From an uncultured Bacilli bacterium (GTDB lineage: Bacteria; Bacillota_I; Bacilli_A; RF39; UBA660): DNA of 16,298 bases. Below, piece by piece: positions 13,845 through 16,298 of this stretch (within the stretch, counting starts at the first letter, position 1; each line of letters begins with the position of its first letter). The DNA lies in assembly GCA_905236935.1 (NCBI GenBank), contig CAJOQL010000017.1, positions 1 through 16,298 of the forward strand, in the 5' to 3' direction. The notes under the pieces are model-generated. The model did no database searches. It saw nothing but the letters and a program-made list of their open reading frames with translations, and was not told the DNA's origin. The position numbers and the translations under genes are program-made.

Positions 13845-14212
13845 TAAATCCTCATATTTTTATTTAAATCCAATATTTCTAGGACTAAAAGAAAAGTTTC
13901 AGCACTGATGACTTTATACATTTTTGTAGGTTCCTGAAAAGTTTGAAGTTTAACCAATCTATCATGTATTAAATCTCTTAAATCATAATCACATTTATTT
14001 AAAAAGAAACCATATGTAGTTAAGCATTCTACTAGTTCTCTATTCTTATAATCGTATTCATAAATTATTAAATCACTATTTGAATCAACTATATAATCTG
14101 GAAGATCATCAATTCTTATATAATAATTATCTTCTCCACCAATAACCAAAAACAATCTTTCTCTATTAGTAATCATTTTTATAACATCATTTGTTGAATA
14201 ATTCTCTAACAT
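13844..14212 (-). CDS. Small unknown protein coupled to the coupling-protein gene
   Basis: I place the start at ATG 14210-14212, not at the ATG 19 codons upstream, because AAGGAGG lies just before the inner one and would otherwise be inside the coding region. The 122-residue product begins MLENYSTNDVIKMI. It has strand-helix alternation and an acidic centre (DDLPDYIVDSNSD), with no membrane segment or recognised motif. Its stop overlaps the ATG of the VirD4/TraG gene, so the two are translated together. In many Bacillota elements a small gene precedes the coupling protein, but this one does not look like a known PcfB-type partner to me. It ends MRI. Confidence 0.75.
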   Translation of the reverse strand: MLENYSTNDVIKMITNRERLFLVIGGEDNYYIRIDDLPDYIVDSNSDLIIYEYDYKNRELVECLTTYGFFLNKCDYDLRDLIHDRLVKLQTFQEPTKMYKVISAETFLLVLEILDLNKNMRI

Positions 14213-14304
14213 AAATATCGCCTCCTTAGAATAGCATTTTAAAGAAAATAAGTGTAAATATAATGACAAAAAGATAAATAAATAAAAGTTTAAAATGAAT
14301 ATTA

Positions 14305-14313
14305 TGGTATACT
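14305..14313 (+). promoter_or_regulatory. Extended -10 promoter of the plus-strand pair
   Basis: TGG-TATACT (14305-14313) is an extended -10 about 24 bases before the ATG at 14338, giving a leader of roughly 18 bases. No convincing -35 is present. The 14213-14337 interval is the divergent control region between the coupling-protein operon and this pair. Confidence 0.45.
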
Positions 14314-14337
14314 TAATGCAAGGATGTGAAATATTCT

Positions 14338-15438
14338 ATGGATAGATATAAATTGCATAAATTTACGGATTGGAAAAAAGAAGGAAAATATAGTTATGAA
14401 AATAAATGCATAAGATATTCATTTGAATTAGCCGATTTTTCACAAGGAATAGGCATTGAAGTTTATTTTTCAGATTATGGTGAATTTCATGACCAAATTG
14501 GAGCATATAATCATGGATTTATTTATGTAGATGATGACCAAGCTGATATGCCAGCAATATTTAAAGCAATTTCTGAAAAATACGGATACCTAATACTTAA
14601 TAGAATTCCTGATGAAGATAAGACTTATGAAATGTGTTATAAGAGTATTCTGCAAAAAGGAACAATTTTATCTGCAGTTCCAGATAGATTTAAAACACCT
14701 GAATTAATAGGAATTGCTGTAAGGAACGATGGATTGGCTTTAAGAAGTGTACCTAAAGAAAAACGAACAGAAGAGTTATGCAAATTAGCTCTTGAAACTA
14801 GTGCTTTAGCACTAGAATATGTACCATCAAAATATATAACTTCTGAAATGTGTTTAACAGCATTTAATAAAAATTATAAAGTAATAAAACACATACCTGA
14901 CGAGTTTAAAACAATAGATATGTGCATAACTGCTGTTCTTAAGGATGTTAAACTTATAAAGTATGTTCCGAATATATATCTTGTAGAAGTATTTAGAAAA
15001 GCATTTGAAGAAAATAAGGATTTTGAAATACCTTATAGATTCTTAGATCAAGATTTGGAATATCCAACATATACAAGATATATTAATGTTAGAAGAAAAG
15101 AAGAAAACCTTCCATATCAAAATAATGATAAAGAAGCCTTTTGGTTTAATCTTCAAAAAAGAGTTAAAACATTAAAAGAAAAAGAAAAGTTAATTTCAGA
15201 AAGTAATACTAAAGTTGCTCAAGCAAAAAGTGATCAAGAGAAATTAGAAACTTCTATTAAAGTTAATAAACAAATTGTTGATTTACAGTTCCAAGTTATT
15301 GAAGATTTAGAAATAGAATTACAAGAATTATTACAAAAATTAGCAGATGTAAGAAAAAGAATAGAAGAAGTCAAATCTAATGCCACGACTATATCATTAA
15401 ATGAAATAGGAGATAATCAAAATGAAAGAAGAATTTAA
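14338..15438 (+). CDS. Helical-repeat and coiled-coil protein (DUF4116-like repeats)
   Basis: ATG 14338 is preferred to GTG 14326 because AGGATGTGA then lies at workable spacing. The 366-residue product has an N-terminal domain of about 80 residues. It then has about six copies of a roughly 24-residue helical repeat between residues 85 and 230, of the form aL-x-x-VP-x-x-x-kT-x-EmC-x-x-A. Examples are ILSAVPDRFKTPEL, ALRSVPKEKRTEELC and VIKHIPDEFKTIDMC. They resemble DUF4116-type repeats and would build a right-handed solenoid for protein binding. Residues 275-350 form a long coiled coil rich in Lys, Glu and Leu. There is no signal peptide. It is encoded opposite to the conjugation genes from its own promoter and overlaps the next gene by 17 bases. 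It ends ERRI. Function is unknown; a scaffold or effector is possible. Confidence 0.75.
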   Translation: MDRYKLHKFTDWKKEGKYSYENKCIRYSFELADFSQGIGIEVYFSDYGEFHDQIGAYNHGFIYVDDDQADMPAIFKAISEKYGYLILNRIPDEDKTYEMCYKSILQKGTILSAVPDRFKTPELIGIAVRNDGLALRSVPKEKRTEELCKLALETSALALEYVPSKYITSEMCLTAFNKNYKVIKHIPDEFKTIDMCITAVLKDVKLIKYVPNIYLVEVFRKAFEENKDFEIPYRFLDQDLEYPTYTRYINVRRKEENLPYQNNDKEAFWFNLQKRVKTLKEKEKLISESNTKVAQAKSDQEKLETSIKVNKQIVDLQFQVIEDLEIELQELLQKLADVRKRIEEVKSNATTISLNEIGDNQNERRI

Positions 15439-15616
15439 TAATAACATTAAAAAAGAATTAGATAATACTCAACTTGAAAGCTTTAATAAGAAATTATTGG
15501 AATTAATTGATAAGAATGATAAGATAATTCAAACTAAACAAAATAAGATAACTTTATTAGAAGAAGAATTGGAAAAAAGTATTATAGAATTACAAGAATT
15601 ATTAGTAATTGAATAA
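15422..15616 (+). CDS. Small coiled-coil protein
   Basis: This 64-residue protein is almost entirely one coiled coil (heptad-spaced Leu and Ile from about residue 18 to 62). Its end, LEEELEKSIIELQELL, resembles LEIELQELLQKL of the upstream protein, so it may be a partial duplicate of that tail and could pair with it. AGGAGA lies eight bases before the ATG, and the frame overlaps the upstream stop by 17 bases, which indicates cotranslation. A hairpin with T-run follows. No function is known. Confidence 0.65.
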   Translation: MKEEFNNNIKKELDNTQLESFNKKLLELIDKNDKIIQTKQNKITLLEEELEKSIIELQELLVIE

Positions 15617-15618
15617 TT

Positions 15619-15640
15619 GAAGATTATTTCTTCTTTTTTT
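15619..15640 (+). terminator. Terminator of the plus-strand pair
   Basis: GAAGA (15619-15623) and TCTTC (15629-15633) pair around a 5-base loop and are followed by seven T. The stem is short, but the position, two bases after the stop of the coiled-coil gene, is right. Confidence 0.5.
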
Positions 15641-15679
15641 ATAGAAAAATTAGGTAATTAAAAAGTTTAGATACACTAT

Positions 15680-16225
15680 TTAAATATTAATATCTAATTT
15701 TTTTTCTTTAGCACCTATTTGTGCATAAGATAAATCCCTATTTAATAATTCCTTCATTAGATTTTTACTATTATACCAATAGAAATATGTATTACCAATT
15801 TGCATACTAGAATCATTAAATTCAGGAATAAAATTATCATATTCTTTAAGCAAATCTAATTTATCATCTTCGCCAAATACTTGAATCAATTTGTCTTTTA
15901 ATAGACATTTAGAGATTTCTTTAGCTTGTTCTAAATTTGACTTGTTATTTCCCATCATAGCACAAACATCAGAATAAAGATTATCATCAAGCATCCCAAC
16001 TGTTTTAAATATTAAATTATAATTGTCAGAAATATTTATAGTTTGTATTATTAAATCAGCATTTGATTCAATTCCAAAAAAATTTTCTAAAAATTCCTTT
16101 AAAGAAAAAAATTCCATGTTTAATTCATCATTAATTAAGTTATAATCTACACTAATATTAATATGAGCAGTAATATAGTTCTTAATGTATTTAACAACTT
16201 TTTCTCTAGCCTGAATATTAGTCAA
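15680..16225 (-). CDS. Unknown soluble protein, TTG start
   Basis: This 181-residue protein is acidic and mostly helical, with a C-terminal stretch NTYFYWYNSKNLMKELLNRD. It belongs to no family I recognise. There is no ATG near the beginning; TTG at 16223-16225 is the only usual start codon before an in-frame stop about seven codons upstream. No Shine-Dalgarno precedes it, while a TATAAT lies about 17 bases upstream on the same strand, so the transcript may be nearly leaderless. It ends LDINI, a hydrophobic-x-Ile tail like the operon proteins at 2.3-7.9 kb. This suggests it belongs to the same element. Confidence 0.65.
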   Translation of the reverse strand: MTNIQAREKVVKYIKNYITAHINISVDYNLINDELNMEFFSLKEFLENFFGIESNADLIIQTINISDNYNLIFKTVGMLDDNLYSDVCAMMGNNKSNLEQAKEISKCLLKDKLIQVFGEDDKLDLLKEYDNFIPEFNDSSMQIGNTYFYWYNSKNLMKELLNRDLSYAQIGAKEKKLDINI

Positions 16226-16242
16226 TGATGTGAAACATAAAA

Positions 16243-16248
16243 ATTATA
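16243..16248 (-). promoter_or_regulatory. Possible -10 box of the TTG-start gene
   Basis: A perfect TATAAT on the minus strand would place the transcription start near 16236, about 11 bases before the TTG codon. No good -35 is visible and the region is AT-rich, so chance is possible. Confidence 0.3.
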
Positions 16249-16253
16249 AAATG

Positions 16254-16280
16254 ACTTAGTTGCATAACTGAGTTTTTTTT
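16254..16280 (+). terminator. Hairpin with T-run at the right edge
   Basis: ACTTAGTT (16254-16261) pairs with AACTGAGT (16266-16273, one G-U pair) around GCAT and is followed by eight T. It is an intrinsic terminator for plus-strand transcription, yet no plus-strand gene lies just upstream. It may end an antisense transcript over the 15680-16225 gene. Confidence 0.55.
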
Positions 16281-16298
16281 ATGAATTAAGAAGTTTAA

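Overview
The window is very AT-rich (roughly a quarter to a third G+C by eye). It has strong AGGAGG-type ribosome binding sites and almost all genes on the minus strand. A VirD4/TraG coupling protein, an ArdC-like antirestriction protein, a DUF4314 protein and a SipW/TasA-type secretion cassette point to an integrative or conjugative element in a low-GC Bacillota host, perhaps an uncultured gut Bacilli-type lineage. No integrase, relaxase, tRNA or other type IV secretion gene is visible, so this is an internal slice of the element. The ends are not seen, and the genes left of about 2.2 kb could lie outside it.

Layout. 1-480: 5' part of a zinc-ribbon protein, minus strand. 481-853: gene-poor, with three hairpin terminators. 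854-2128: a long, mostly helical protein of unknown function. 2367-7531: a tightly packed minus-strand run that ends with ArdC. It includes a STRSRIG-type protein, a predicted ADP-ribosyltransferase-fold protein, several small unknown proteins and a membrane-anchored protein at its head. 7668-11271: a surface-protein operon of a 36-residue membrane peptide, a TasA/BsaA-like protein, a SipW-type signal peptidase, a secreted InlB-type repeat protein and a DUF4314 protein. 11411-14212: a zinc-metallopeptidase-like protein, the coupling protein and a small gene translationally coupled to it. 14338-15616: a plus-strand pair with helical repeats and coiled coils. 15680-16225: an unknown minus-strand protein.

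Two signals are not explained by ordinary annotation. First, four genes of the 2367-7064 run have no ATG, GTG or TTG at the expected place. Each begins with ATA exactly 7 nt after a strong Shine-Dalgarno, in the shared context GGAGGAATNAATATA. One recovers a 226-residue gene missed by ATG-based calling, and another adds 27 residues to ArdC. Second, 11 of 21 complete proteins end in isoleucine, eight of them as hydrophobic-x-Ile. These are the proteins that look soluble and cytosolic; the membrane, secreted and coupling proteins lack it. The near-identical tails use different codons, which suggests selection on the protein tail.

How the genes may work together (inference): the coupling protein would feed DNA, and possibly proteins, to a transfer channel encoded elsewhere. 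ArdC and its neighbours look like establishment or defence-modulating functions expressed from one operon. The SipW cassette would put a fibre-like protein and a repeat adhesin on the cell surface, perhaps helping donor-recipient contact. Two terminator hairpins placed directly ahead of ribosome binding sites suggest that read-through control governs both main operons.
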